Shown here one piece after another: positions 1 through 8,482 of a stretch of DNA of 64,000 nucleotides (position 1 is its first letter; each line of letters opens with the position of its first letter). The notes beneath the pieces were generated by a model. That model did no database searches. It saw nothing but the letters and a program-made list of their open reading frames with translations, and was not told the origin of the DNA. The stretch comes from Comamonas kerstersii (lineage in GTDB: Bacteria > Pseudomonadota > Gammaproteobacteria > Burkholderiales > Burkholderiaceae_C), in NCBI RefSeq assembly GCF_008801935.1, contig NZ_VZOT01000005.1, forward strand, positions 186,001 through 250,000. The letters run 5' to 3'. Position numbers and translations under genes: made by a program.

Positions 1-29
1 CTGACGACAAAAATCTCACGGGTGCTCAT
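1..29 (-). CDS. 5' end of an unidentified gene (partial)
   Basis: Only nine codons are inside the window, reading MSTREIFVV. The ATG is preceded on the minus strand by a GGGAG ribosome-binding motif about eight bases upstream, so a real start is plausible. The gene runs out of the window to the left. It is downstream of and co-directional with the copper-chaperone gene, so a metal-related role is possible, but nothing in nine residues identifies a family. Confidence 0.4.
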
Positions 30-171
30 GCCTTGTCTCCCATTGTTGTGGATGAAGTGTCCACACCATTGTGCGCAGCACGCTTTCCGCTGCCTAGCCT
101 GTGGGAGACAGGCCTGTTGCTTTCATCGCAGCAGGCGCAGCCAGCACCGGGGCTGACGCCTGCTGGCCACC

Positions 172-366
172 TCAGGCGACGGTATAGCCTTCTTCCTGTA
201 TGGCCTGGCTCAGTGCTTCGCGGGAAGCTTCACTTTGCACCACCACCTTGCCGCTGGCGCGATCGATGCTGGTCTGGGCCTGTGCATCCACTTCAGCAAT
301 GGCGTTTTGCACTGCGCGTTCGCAGTGGCCGCAGGTCATACCACTGACTTGAAAAACGTGTTCCAT
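172..366 (-). CDS. copZ: CopZ-like heavy-metal-associated (HMA) domain protein
   Basis: A 64-residue protein that is a single HMA domain. The metal-binding loop GMTCGHC is at residues 9-15 and the fold ends in the usual GYTVA strand. Proteins of this size and motif are cytosolic copper(I) chaperones that pass Cu(I) to CopA-type ATPases or copper regulators. No CopA or CueR is visible in the window, so the partner may be the truncated gene to the left or lie elsewhere. Full family length. The copper specificity is inferred from the CxxC family and not proven by sequence. Confidence 0.93.
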   Translation of the reverse strand: MEHVFQVSGMTCGHCERAVQNAIAEVDAQAQTSIDRASGKVVVQSEASREALSQAIQEEGYTVA

Positions 367-400
367 AGCAACTCCTTGATTTCGGGAAATGGTGTAACTG

Positions 401-435
401 TACTGCGCCGGGCAGTATGTGTTTCATGTGAAACA
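401..435. promoter_or_regulatory. Near-parS palindrome plus adjacent inverted repeat upstream of copZ
   Basis: TGTTTCATGTGAAACA (420-435) differs from the perfect parS palindrome at 4762 by one base: the central CpG is TpG. Immediately to its left is TACTGC-GCCGG-GCAGTA (401-417), a 6-bp inverted repeat of the kind bound by small dimeric regulators, placed where a copZ promoter should be. The first element could be a weak ParB site. The second could be a copZ operator, but it does not match the classical CueR box. Confidence 0.45.
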
Positions 436-619
436 GTGTGGGCAGCACAATTCTTGCAATAAAGCCCTCAAAGGGATTTCCTTAAGCATGGGTTGTGCAC
501 CATGTCTGGCACACTCTACAAATTGTTACCGTGCTGTGCCATCGGGCATGGGCAGAGACACAGCTTGAATCTGACGCTGGAGCCATGGGCTCTGGCAAGC
601 CATGGGAGGATTTCAGATC

Positions 620-2296
620 ATGGATCTGTTTGGATTGTTGCGCCTGTTCACCATCAGGACCCGCATGATTGGCGCCATTGTGGTGGTGCTGGTATTGCTG
701 GGCATTCTGGGTGGTGCTGGCATGTTTGGCATGTTCCGCATTCATGCGCTGAACCAGAGCTTTTTGAATGGGCCTTTCCAGCAGACCGGGCAGCTGTCCA
801 AAGTCCAGGAAGGCATGGCACGGGTGCAGGCGCTGGAAAAGGACATGATCATCCAGTACGAGCAGCCCGCACAGCTGGCGCAGACGCATGAGCGCTGGAA
901 AGCTGGGCTGCAGACCGTGCTGACAGACAGCCAGGTGCTGGCCGAGCAGGCATCGCCGCAGGAGCGTGAAGCCCTGCAGCAGCTGCAGCTGTCTTTGCAG
1001 CAGTACGAAGAATTTTTTGCACCCGTGGCACGCCAGCTGCTGGCCAGTGGTTATGACAGTGCCACTGTGGCGCAGCGTGTGGGCCAGAAGGCCAAGCAGG
1101 CCTATGAGGTGGCCGAGCAGCAGCTGCATACCTTTGCACAGCTGCTGCAGCAGCAGGCGCAGGCCGCACAGGACAGCGGCAGCGCCGTGGCATCGCAGAC
1201 ACAGTGGCTGTTTGCGCTGGCCCTGGTCGTGACGGTGGTGGTGGTGGCGCCGCTGACGCTGCTCAACATGATTTCCATCTGCCGCCCTTTGCGTGATGCC
1301 AAGCAGCTGGCTGATGCGATTGCTCAGGGCGATCTGACGCAGCAGCTGCATGTGGTGGGCAAGGATGAGGTCTCAGCGCTGCAGCGCGCTCTGCAGACCA
1401 TGCAGGCCAATCTGAACAGCATGGTCGGCGGGCTGCGCGATGCCAGCCACAGCATTGAAACGGCGACCAGCGAAATTGCCATGGGCAATAGCGACCTGTC
1501 GATGCGTACCGAGCAGACGGCGGGCAATCTGGAGCAGACCGTGGCCTCGCTCACGCAGCTCACGGCCTCGGTGCAGCAGACGGCATCGTCGGCGCAGGTC
1601 GCGAATCAGCTGGCGGCATCGGCTTCGCAGACGGCTTCGCAGGGCGGTGCCGTGGTAGAGCAGGTGGTGCACAGCATGGAAGAAATTGCCACGACCAGCC
1701 GCAAGATTGGCGACATCATCGGCCTGATCGACACCATTGCCTTCCAGACCAATATCCTGGCCCTGAATGCCGCCGTGGAAGCCGCTCGCGCCGGTGAGCA
1801 GGGTAGAGGCTTTGCCGTGGTGGCGGGCGAAGTGCGTGCGCTGGCAGGGCGCAGTGCCCAGGCGGCCAGCGAAATCAAGCAGCTGATTCAAAGCAGCACG
1901 GGCGCGGTCAATGGTGGCGTGAAGAACGTAGAAGCGGCAGGCCGCACCATGCAGGATGTGGTGCAGAGCATTCAGCGCGTGAGTGATGTGATTGCCGAGA
2001 TCACGGCCGCATCGGGCGAGCAGTCACGCGGCATTGCGCAGCTGAACCAGGCTGTCAACGACATTGACCGCATGACCCAGCAAAATGCCGCGCTGGTGGA
2101 AGAATCGGCTGCAGCGGCAGATTCGCTCAAGGGCCAGGCTGCGCGCCTGGGCGAAATGGTGCAGCAGTTCCGCCTGCTGCAGCAGGCAGTGCAGCTGCAC
2201 GCCTACCAGCGCTCCGTCCCTGCGCCACACAGCGTGCAGCCTGCTGTGGCCATGGCACAGCTGCGTGACAGACAGGAGCAGGCATTGCTGCAATAA
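620..2296 (+). CDS. Methyl-accepting chemotaxis protein (Tsr/Tar-type topology)
   Basis: A 558-residue inner-membrane chemoreceptor. TM1 is at about residues 16-40, a periplasmic ligand-binding region follows to about 193, TM2 at about 194-217, then a HAMP domain and a long cytoplasmic coiled coil. The hairpin tip has the conserved [18 protein letters not shown] signature starting near residue 370, which contacts CheA and CheW. The start at 620 is preferred over the in-frame ATG at 602 because GGGAGG lies ten bases before it. There is no C-terminal NWETF-type CheR/CheB tether. The periplasmic domain does not reveal its ligand. The gene stands alone, with no che genes nearby. Confidence 0.93.
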   Translation: MDLFGLLRLFTIRTRMIGAIVVVLVLLGILGGAGMFGMFRIHALNQSFLNGPFQQTGQLSKVQEGMARVQALEKDMIIQYEQPAQLAQTHERWKAGLQTVLTDSQVLAEQASPQEREALQQLQLSLQQYEEFFAPVARQLLASGYDSATVAQRVGQKAKQAYEVAEQQLHTFAQLLQQQAQAAQDSGSAVASQTQWLFALALVVTVVVVAPLTLLNMISICRPLRDAKQLADAIAQGDLTQQLHVVGKDEVSALQRALQTMQANLNSMVGGLRDASHSIETATSEIAMGNSDLSMRTEQTAGNLEQTVASLTQLTASVQQTASSAQVANQLAASASQTASQGGAVVEQVVHSMEEIATTSRKIGDIIGLIDTIAFQTNILALNAAVEAARAGEQGRGFAVVAGEVRALAGRSAQAASEIKQLIQSSTGAVNGGVKNVEAAGRTMQDVVQSIQRVSDVIAEITAASGEQSRGIAQLNQAVNDIDRMTQQNAALVEESAAAADSLKGQAARLGEMVQQFRLLQQAVQLHAYQRSVPAPHSVQPAVAMAQLRDRQEQALLQ

Positions 2297-2299
2297 AAA

Positions 2300-2388
2300 C
2301 AGTAGCTGCCAGCGCTTGAAAATCAAAGCTTTCAGATATTTATCTATTTAAAATCAAGGAACTACAAGCGCAAGCAGCTATATTTTTA
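2300..2388. repeat. Dispersed intergenic repeat, copy 1 (inverted pair)
   Basis: Left arm AGTAGCTGCCAGCGCTTG and right arm CAAGCGCAAGCAGCTATA are inverted copies of the window-wide core TAGCTGCnnGCGCTTG, separated by an AT-rich centre with AAAATCAA/AAATCAAG flanks. It lies entirely between the chemoreceptor stop and the following terminator. Confidence 0.8.
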
Positions 2389-2400
2389 GATACATCACAT

Positions 2401-2436
2401 AAAAAAACGGGCTTCCAGAAGGAAGCCCGTTTTTTC
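2401..2436. terminator. Bidirectional intrinsic terminator between convergent chemoreceptor and GST genes
   Basis: Perfect stem AACGGGCTTCC / GGAAGCCCGTT with AGAA loop. It is flanked by an A-run on the left and a T-run on the right, so it can stop transcription from both strands. Confidence 0.92.
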
Positions 2437-2470
2437 TGATGTTTGTGTTGTTGAGGCTTGCCGGGTCTGC

Positions 2471-3079
2471 TTACTTGAGCAGACCTTCAGCACGCAGCGC
2501 GGCCTGCACGGCAGGGCGGCTGCCTACGCGTGCCAGATAGGCTTGCAGGTGGGGCAGATCGCTCAGATCCAGGCCTACAAACTTGCCCCAGCCGCTGACG
2601 GTGAACAGGTAGGCATCGGCCACGGTGAACTGCTCGCCCATCAGGTAGTCCTTGCCTGCGAGCTGCTGCTCCACCCACTCAAAGCGGCCGCGCAGCGCTT
2701 CGCGCACGGAAGGCTTGTAGTCCTCGGGTGTGCCGGGCTTGAACAGGGGGCCAAAGCTCTTGTGCAGCTCGGTGCCGATGAAGTTCAGCCACTCCAGCAC
2801 GCGGTAGCGCTCCATGCTGCCGACGGCGGGCAGCAGCTTTTTCTCGGGTACCTGGTCTGCCAGGTACTGCACGATCACGGGGCCTTCGCGCAGTGTCTGG
2901 CCATCGTCCAGCACCAGGAAAGGCACATAGCCCAGCGGATTGATGCTGTAGAAGTCGGTGCCGTCCTGCAGCTTGTGGCTCTTGGTACTGACCAAGATGA
3001 ACTCACAGGGCAGGCCAGCTTCTTCGGCCACGATATGGGGCGACAGCGAACAGGCTCCGGGGCTGTAATAAAGCTTCAT
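2471..3079 (-). CDS. Glutathione S-transferase, beta-class-like
   Basis: 202 residues. The N-terminal thioredoxin fold begins MKLYYSPGACSLSPHIV, with Cys10 at the position used by bacterial beta-class GSTs for glutathione. The Pro of the cis-Pro loop and the DGQTLREGPVIVQYLAD glutathione-binding segment follow. The C-terminal all-helical domain (from about residue 85) ends AEGLLK. Full length for the family, cytosolic. Likely roles are conjugation or reduction of electrophiles and peroxides; the substrate is unknown. It is divergent from mnmG. Confidence 0.92.
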   Translation of the reverse strand: MKLYYSPGACSLSPHIVAEEAGLPCEFILVSTKSHKLQDGTDFYSINPLGYVPFLVLDDGQTLREGPVIVQYLADQVPEKKLLPAVGSMERYRVLEWLNFIGTELHKSFGPLFKPGTPEDYKPSVREALRGRFEWVEQQLAGKDYLMGEQFTVADAYLFTVSGWGKFVGLDLSDLPHLQAYLARVGSRPAVQAALRAEGLLK

Positions 3080-3322
3080 AGTTCTTTCATCCTTTCATGA
3101 GGGCTGGAGAGTGCATGGACAGGCATGCCACAGACATTGCACATGCTGCCTCAGCTGCTTGAACATGTGGATGAAAGGGCCAAAGACAAGATGGGGAAAG
3201 GGTGGGAAAATTCAGGGTTTTGCCTGCGCCTGAAAAATTGCGAGCTGCGCGGGCGCACACATCGCGCACCCGAACGGCTGCGCAGGGCGCAGAAGCCGCC
3301 TGCGACGGAGTTGAGAGAACCC

Positions 3323-5287
3323 ATGTTGTACCCCCAAGAATTTGATGTGATCGTCGTTGGCGGCGGTCATGCTGGCACCGAAGCGGCGCTGGCTGCAGCC
3401 CGTATGGGCTGCCAAACCCTGCTGTTGACCCACAACATTGAAACCCTGGGCCAGATGTCCTGCAACCCATCGATTGGTGGTATCGGCAAGGGCCATCTGG
3501 TCAAGGAAGTGGATGCCATGGGCGGTGCCATGGCGCTGGCCACGGACAAGGGCGGTATCCAGTTCCGCATCCTGAACAGCTCCAAGGGCCCAGCCGTGCG
3601 TGCCACACGTGCGCAGGCAGACCGTATTCTGTACAAGGCAGCCATCCGCGAGATGCTGGAGAACCAGCCCAATCTGTGGCTGTTCCAGCAGGCGGTCGAT
3701 GACCTGATGGTCGAGGGCGACCGCGTCGTCGGTGCCGTCACGCAGATTGGCCTGAAGTTCCGCTCCAAGACCGTGGTGCTGACCGCAGGTACTTTCCTGG
3801 ACGGCAAGATTCACGTGGGCCTGGACAACTACGCAGCAGGCCGTGCGGGAGATCCTCCAGCGGTGACTTTGTCTGCACGTCTGAAAGAACTCAAGCTGCC
3901 ACAGGGCCGTCTGAAAACGGGGACACCCCCACGTATTGACGGACGCACCATCGACTTTGCGCAGTGCGAAGTGCAGCCCGGTGACGGTATGCCAGGTGGC
4001 CCCAACGAGGGCCAGATTCCGGTGTTCAGCTTCCGTGGCAATGCCGCCATGCACCCCCAGCAAATGCCTTGCTGGATTACACATACCAACGAGCGTACGC
4101 ACGAAATCATCCGCAGCGGTTTTGACCGCAGCCCCATGTTCACCGGCAAGATCGAAGGCGTTGGCCCTCGCTACTGCCCCAGCGTGGAAGACAAGATCAA
4201 CCGCTTTGCGGACAAGGACAGCCACCAGATCTTCCTGGAGCCCGAAGGCCTGACCACGCACGAGTTCTACCCCAACGGTATCTCGACCAGCCTGCCTTTT
4301 GATATTCAGCTGGCGCTGGTGCGTTCCATGAAGGGTCTGGAGAACGCGCACATCCTGCGTCCCGGTTATGCGATTGAGTATGACTACTTTGACCCCCGTG
4401 GCCTGAAGTCCAGCTTTGAAACACGCCAGATCAACGGACTGTTCTTTGCGGGCCAGATCAACGGTACGACCGGCTATGAAGAAGCTGCGGCCCAGGGACT
4501 GTTCGCCGGCATCAACGCTGGTCTGCAGGCACGTGACATGGAAGCATGGACGCCCCGCCGCGACGAAGCCTATCTGGGCGTGCTGGTAGACGACCTGATT
4601 ACCAAAGGTGTGACCGAGCCTTACCGCATGTTCACCAGCCGTGCAGAGTTCCGCCTGCAGCTGCGTGAAGACAATGCAGACATGCGCCTGACCGAAATTG
4701 GCCGCAAACTGGGTGTGGTGGGTGATGAACAGTGGGATATGTTCAACCGCAAGCGCGATGCTGTTTCACGTGAAACAGAGCGCCTGAAGTCCACCTGGGT
4801 GCATCCACGCAATCTGCCTGCGGCAGAAGCAGAACGTGTGCTGGGTAAGAACATTGAGCACGAATACAACCTGTTTGATCTGCTGCGCCGTCCCGGTGTG
4901 GAATACAACGCGCTGGTATCCATGAACGAAGGCAAGTACCAGTCCGAAATTGTTTCACGTGAAACGCTGGGTGATCTGCATGCCGATGTGGTGGAGCAGG
5001 TAGAGATTGCCGCCAAGTACTCTGGCTACATCGACCGCCAGAAGGAAGAAGTGGAGCGTGCTGCACACTATGAAACCCTGCACCTGCCTGCCGACATGGA
5101 TTACATGCAGGTCTCGGCCCTGTCGATTGAAGTGCGCCAGAAGCTGCAGAAGCACCGCCCTGAGACACTGGGTCAGGCATCGCGCATTTCCGGTGTGACA
5201 CCCGCGGCCATCTCGCTGCTGATGATTCACCTGAAGAAGGGCGGCTTCCGCGGCTTTACCGCTGCCGCCAAGGAGGCTTCCGAATGA
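3323..5287 (+). CDS. mnmG: tRNA uridine 5-carboxymethylaminomethyl modification enzyme MnmG (GidA)
   Basis: 654 residues. This FAD protein works with MnmE to install the cmnm5 group on wobble U34 of certain tRNAs. The dinucleotide-binding motif [10 protein letters not shown] is at residues 13-22, followed by the family hallmark [17 protein letters not shown]. The C-terminal helical domain ends in the RISGVTPAA segment. The ATG at 3323 is chosen over upstream in-frame starts because homologues begin just before the FAD motif and GGAG/GAGAGAA lies upstream. Its stop overlaps the rsmG start by ATGA, giving coupled translation. Two ParB-binding palindromes lie inside the reading frame, both encoding VSRET. 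Confidence 0.97.
   Translation: MLYPQEFDVIVVGGGHAGTEAALAAARMGCQTLLLTHNIETLGQMSCNPSIGGIGKGHLVKEVDAMGGAMALATDKGGIQFRILNSSKGPAVRATRAQADRILYKAAIREMLENQPNLWLFQQAVDDLMVEGDRVVGAVTQIGLKFRSKTVVLTAGTFLDGKIHVGLDNYAAGRAGDPPAVTLSARLKELKLPQGRLKTGTPPRIDGRTIDFAQCEVQPGDGMPGGPNEGQIPVFSFRGNAAMHPQQMPCWITHTNERTHEIIRSGFDRSPMFTGKIEGVGPRYCPSVEDKINRFADKDSHQIFLEPEGLTTHEFYPNGISTSLPFDIQLALVRSMKGLENAHILRPGYAIEYDYFDPRGLKSSFETRQINGLFFAGQINGTTGYEEAAAQGLFAGINAGLQARDMEAWTPRRDEAYLGVLVDDLITKGVTEPYRMFTSRAEFRLQLREDNADMRLTEIGRKLGVVGDEQWDMFNRKRDAVSRETERLKSTWVHPRNLPAAEAERVLGKNIEHEYNLFDLLRRPGVEYNALVSMNEGKYQSEIVSRETLGDLHADVVEQVEIAAKYSGYIDRQKEEVERAAHYETLHLPADMDYMQVSALSIEVRQKLQKHRPETLGQASRISGVTPAAISLLMIHLKKGGFRGFTAAAKEASE
4762..4777. 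promoter_or_regulatory. parS site 1 (inside mnmG)
   Basis: TGTTTCACGTGAAACA is a perfect 16-bp palindrome and matches the bacterial parS consensus TGTTnCACGTGAAACA. ParB, encoded 2.8 kb downstream, should load here as a CTP-dependent clamp to form the segregation complex. Confidence 0.93.
4951..4966. promoter_or_regulatory. parS site 2 (inside mnmG)
   Basis: TGTTTCACGTGAAACG matches the parS consensus at 15 of 16 positions; only the last base differs. It is 189 bp from site 1 and encodes the same VSRET peptide. Confidence 0.9.
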
Positions 5288-5952
5288 GCGATCTGCGCCA
5301 GCAACTGGAGCAGGGTGCGGCCCAGCTCGGCCTGCACCTGAGCGTGGAGCAGTTCGACAAGCTCATGGATTTTCTGGACCTGCTGCAAAAGTGGAACAAA
5401 GTCTACAACCTCACTTCCGTGCGTGATCCGCAGGAAATGGTGTCGCTGCACATGCTGGACAGCCTGGCGGCCGTGCCTGCGCTGCAGCGCCATGTGGCTT
5501 CGCTGGGCAAGGCTGCCGGCGAACACACGCGCCAGCTGGATGTCGGTTCTGGTGGTGGTCTGCCCGGTGTGGTGTTTGCCATCTGCTGCCCCGAAGTCGA
5601 TATTGACTGCGTGGATACCGTGGCCAAGAAAGCGGCCTTCCTGCAGCAGGCGGCCGTGAGCCTGAAGCTGCCCAACCTCAAGGGCATCCACGCGCGCGTG
5701 GAAACACTCAAGGGGCCTTACGAGGTGGTGAGCTGCCGCGCCTTTGCGTCGCTGATTGACTTCACCACCTGGTCGCGCCGTGCGATTGCAGACAACGGCA
5801 TCTGGTTTGCCATGAAGGGCAAGCACCCTCAGGACGAGATCGACGCCCTGGGCAAAGGCGTGCAAGTGTTTCACGTGGAACCATTGCAGGTGCCTGGCCT
5901 GGATGCCGAGCGCTGCATTGTGTGGGCGAAACCCGTCGCTGACACACATTGA
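5284..5952 (+). CDS. rsmG: 16S rRNA (guanine527-N7)-methyltransferase RsmG (GidB)
   Basis: 222 residues. It uses SAM to methylate G527 of 16S rRNA; loss gives low-level streptomycin resistance in other bacteria. SAM-binding motif [12 protein letters not shown], is at residues 85-95. The [13 protein letters not shown] segment (about 36-48) is typical of the family. It overlaps mnmG by four bases, as in the classic gidAB order. A parS-like site lies near its 3' end. Confidence 0.96.
   Translation: MSDLRQQLEQGAAQLGLHLSVEQFDKLMDFLDLLQKWNKVYNLTSVRDPQEMVSLHMLDSLAAVPALQRHVASLGKAAGEHTRQLDVGSGGGLPGVVFAICCPEVDIDCVDTVAKKAAFLQQAAVSLKLPNLKGIHARVETLKGPYEVVSCRAFASLIDFTTWSRRAIADNGIWFAMKGKHPQDEIDALGKGVQVFHVEPLQVPGLDAERCIVWAKPVADTH
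5867..5882. promoter_or_regulatory. parS site 3 (inside rsmG)
   Basis: On the minus strand this reads GGTTCCACGTGAAACA, which differs from the B. subtilis parS consensus TGTTCCACGTGAAACA only at its first base. It lies 1.1 kb from site 1 and about 290 bp before parA. Confidence 0.82.
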
Positions 5953-6009
5953 ATATGCGAGCGGCTGCGCCCTCGCATAAACTCGGGTCTTGCACTCAGA
6001 GTTTTCAGT

Positions 6010-6088
6010 GTGGGCAGACCGTACACCTCCACAGGGCACGCACCAGTGCCCACATTGAAAGGCCTCAGCGGTTTCGCTGGGCCTTTTT
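6010..6088 (+). terminator. Inverted repeat followed by an intrinsic terminator between rsmG and parA
   Basis: AAAGGCC-T-CAGCG / CGCTG-GGCC with a GTTT loop and TTTTT tail (6058-6088) is a strong terminator for the mnmG-rsmG transcript. Just upstream, CAGTGTGGGCA (6006-6016) and TGCCCACATTG (6047-6057) form an 11-bp near-perfect inverted repeat with a 30-base loop. The parA promoter must lie between 6088 and 6170 or read through. Confidence 0.8.
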
Positions 6089-6169
6089 GCTTTGTGTGCC
6101 AGCAGCACATGCCGTGCTCACAGCGTGTTTTCTTTTCAGGCGCTACGCGCCGTTCACCAGCGATTTCTC

Positions 6170-6940
6170 ATGGCCAAAATTTTCTGTATTGCCAACCAAA
6201 AAGGCGGCGTCGGTAAAACAACAACAGCAGTGAATCTGGCAGCAGGTCTGGCCAAAGTCGGTCAGCGGGTCTTGCTGGTGGACCTGGACCCCCAGGGCAA
6301 TGCCACCATGGGGTCGGGCGTGGACAAGCGCGCGCTGGAACTGAGTGTGTATGACGTGTTGCTGGAGTCGGCTTCGATCAAGGAAGCCGCCGTGCTGGCT
6401 GAAAAATGCGGCTACCACGTGCTGGGCTCCAACCGTGAGCTCAGCGGTGCCGAGGTCGAGCTGGTGTCGCTGGAGCGCCGCAATGATCGCCTGAAGGCTG
6501 CCATTCAGGCCGCAGACCAGGACTTTGACTTCGTGCTGGTGGACTGTCCACCCAGCCTGTCCATGCTGACACTGAACGGCCTGTGTGCGGCACATGGCGT
6601 GATCGTGCCCATGCAGTGCGAGTACTTTGCGCTGGAAGGTCTGACCGATCTGGTCAACACCATCAAGCAGGTACACGCCAATATGAACAAGGATTTGCAG
6701 ATCATTGGCCTGCTGCGCGTGATGTTTGACCCCCGTACCACGCTGCAGCAGCAGGTCAGCGACCAGCTCAAGGCCCATTTCGGTGACAAGGTGTTTGACA
6801 CCGTCATCCCCCGCAATGTACGTCTGGCAGAAGCGCCCAGCTATGGTCTGCCCGGCGTAGTGTTTGACCCTTCGGCCAAGGGCAGCAAGGCCTTTGTGGA
6901 CTTTGCCAAGGAAATGGTCAAACGCATCCAGAAGATGTAA
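6170..6940 (+). CDS. parA: Chromosome partitioning ATPase ParA (Soj)
   Basis: 256 residues. It is a deviant-Walker ATPase that forms nucleoid-bound dimers and moves ParB-parS complexes towards the cell poles. The Walker A motif KGGVGKTT is at residues 11-18, with the signature lysine at its start. The switch motifs DLDPQGNATMG and DFVLVDCPPSLSML follow. The ATG at 6170 is chosen because the family begins MAKIFCIANQKGGVGKTT; upstream starts only add sequence across the terminator. It is followed by a hydrolase gene and then parB on the same strand. Confidence 0.97.
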   Translation: MAKIFCIANQKGGVGKTTTAVNLAAGLAKVGQRVLLVDLDPQGNATMGSGVDKRALELSVYDVLLESASIKEAAVLAEKCGYHVLGSNRELSGAEVELVSLERRNDRLKAAIQAADQDFDFVLVDCPPSLSMLTLNGLCAAHGVIVPMQCEYFALEGLTDLVNTIKQVHANMNKDLQIIGLLRVMFDPRTTLQQQVSDQLKAHFGDKVFDTVIPRNVRLAEAPSYGLPGVVFDPSAKGSKAFVDFAKEMVKRIQKM

Positions 6941-6946
6941 TGCAAG

Positions 6947-6990
6947 CCAAATTGACCTCTAACGCAGATCCAGCAAGCGCGAGCAGCTAT
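6947..6990. repeat. Dispersed intergenic repeat, copy 2 (single arm)
   Basis: CAAGCGCGAGCAGCTAT (6974-6990) is one arm of the window-wide repeat. With its left flank AATTGACCTCTAACGCAGAT it closely matches copy 4 at 32694-32740, so the two form a subfamily. It lies just upstream of the hydrolase gene. Confidence 0.72.
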
Positions 6991-6995
6991 ACAAA

Positions 6996-7550
6996 GTGAC
7001 AGTTTTCCCCTCCACCCCCCATGTTCTGTTGCTGCCCGGATGGCAGAACTCTGATGCCAGCCACTGGCAAAGCCTGTGGGAACAGCGCTATGGTTACACC
7101 CGCGTGCAGCAGCATGACTGGCAGCGCCCGCTGCGCGGTGACTGGTCCATCCAGCTGCAGGAGGCGGTGCTGGACAGCGAGCGTGACGTGGTACTGGTGG
7201 CGCACAGCCTGGGCTGCATGCTGGCGGCCTGGTGGGCCGCACATTCACCCTTGGCCAAAACCAGGGTGAAGGCTGCGTTGCTGGTCGCACCGGGTGATGT
7301 GGAGCAGGCAGATCTGCGCCAGATCTTGCCCGGCTGGTCGCCCGTCATGCTGCAGCGCTTGCCGTTTCGCAGCGTGCTGGTGGGCAGCCGCAATGACCCG
7401 TACTGCAGCTTCGCCCGCGCCCAGCAGATGGCGCAGGCCTGGGGCTCGGAACTGGTGGATCTGGGTCATGCCGGCCATATCAATTCCGACAGCGGGCTGG
7501 GTGACTGGGATGCCGGTCATGCCCTGCTGCAACAACTGATGAAAGACTAA
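6996..7550 (+). CDS. RBBP9/YdeN-family serine hydrolase
   Basis: 184 residues, alpha/beta-hydrolase fold of the RBBP9/YdeN family. The first strand and oxyanion loop read HVLLLPGWQNSD (9-20). The nucleophile elbow is AHSLGC with Ser71. The likely catalytic Asp and His are in SRNDPY and GHAGHIN near the C-terminus. Small cytosolic esterase-like protein; the substrate is unknown. It sits between parA and parB and ends three bases before the parB start, so the three are probably co-transcribed. The start codon here is GTG. No segregation role is known. Confidence 0.88.
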   Translation: MTVFPSTPHVLLLPGWQNSDASHWQSLWEQRYGYTRVQQHDWQRPLRGDWSIQLQEAVLDSERDVVLVAHSLGCMLAAWWAAHSPLAKTRVKAALLVAPGDVEQADLRQILPGWSPVMLQRLPFRSVLVGSRNDPYCSFARAQQMAQAWGSELVDLGHAGHINSDSGLGDWDAGHALLQQLMKD

Positions 7551-7553
7551 GCC

Positions 7554-8468
7554 ATGGTGACAAAGAAACCCAAAGGACTGGGACGTGGCCTGGAAGCCCT
7601 GTTAGGCCCCAAGGTGGAAGAGAGCGCAGCCGCAGTCAGCACCGATGTGCCCAGTACCCTGCCTGTGACGGAAATGGTGGCGGGCCAGTACCAGCCCCGC
7701 ACGCGCATGGACGAAGGCGCGCTGTATGAGCTGGCCGAGAGCATCAAGGCGCAGGGCATCATGCAGCCGATTCTGGTGCGCAGGCTGGCCAAGGGCGAGC
7801 ATGCAGGCAAGTACGAAATCATTGCCGGTGAGCGCCGTTTCCGTGCCTCCAAGCTGGCGGGGCTGGAGGTGGTGCCCGTGCTGGTGCGCGATGTGCCCGA
7901 TGAAGCCGCTGCCGCCATGGCGCTGATTGAAAACATTCAGCGCGAAGACCTGAACCCGCTGGAAGAAGCCCAGGGCCTGGCGCGTCTGGTCAAGGAATTC
8001 AACTACACGCACGAGCAGGCCGCGCAGGCGGTGGGCCGCTCGCGCTCTGCCGCATCCAATCTGCTGCGCCTGCTGAATCTGGCAGAACCTGTGCAGACCA
8101 TGTTGATGGCAGGTGACCTTGACATGGGCCATGCCCGTGCCCTGCTGGCACTGGACCGGGCCGAGCAGATCAACGCAGCCAACCAGATCGCCGCCAAGAA
8201 ACTGTCCGTGCGTGAGGCAGAAAACCTGGTCAAGAAAATGGCCGAAAGCGCGGATGGCACAGCGTCCGCCAAGGCACAGAAAGCTGCCAAGTCCCGCGAT
8301 GTGTTGCGCGTGGAAGAAGAGCTGTCTGACCTGCTCATGGCACAAGTCGAAGTGCGCGTGAAAAAACGCGTCAAGCGCGACGGCAAGTTCCACGACATGG
8401 GCGAGCTGGCCATCCAGTTTGGTTCGCTCGAAGAGCTCAATGGGCTGATTGAAAAACTGCGCGCTTAA
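7554..8468 (+). CDS. parB: Chromosome partitioning protein ParB (Spo0J)
   Basis: 304 residues. It binds parS and spreads as a CTP-gated clamp. The N-terminal KGLGRGLEALLG segment (7-18) is the ParA-stimulating peptide typical of chromosomal ParB. The CTP-binding motif GERRFRA is at 92-98 and ENIQREDLNPLEEAQ at 126-140. The parS-recognising helix-turn-helix covers about 153-175 (YTHEQAAQAVGRSRSAASNLL), with a C-terminal dimerisation domain. Its cognate sites are the palindromes in mnmG and rsmG. Confidence 0.97.
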   Translation: MVTKKPKGLGRGLEALLGPKVEESAAAVSTDVPSTLPVTEMVAGQYQPRTRMDEGALYELAESIKAQGIMQPILVRRLAKGEHAGKYEIIAGERRFRASKLAGLEVVPVLVRDVPDEAAAAMALIENIQREDLNPLEEAQGLARLVKEFNYTHEQAAQAVGRSRSAASNLLRLLNLAEPVQTMLMAGDLDMGHARALLALDRAEQINAANQIAAKKLSVREAENLVKKMAESADGTASAKAQKAAKSRDVLRVEEELSDLLMAQVEVRVKKRVKRDGKFHDMGELAIQFGSLEELNGLIEKLRA

Positions 8469-8482
8469 GGCACGAACCTGAA

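Noticed and set aside
482-1351. Long minus-strand reading frame opposite the chemoreceptor
   Set aside because: Gln/His/Leu-rich product with no domain; it mirrors the high-GC codon pattern of the chemoreceptor gene on the other strand.
3166-3174. TGTGGATGA, one base from a DnaA box, also present near position 48
   Set aside because: Two isolated near-matches without a cluster, AT-rich unwinding region or dnaA gene; not an origin.
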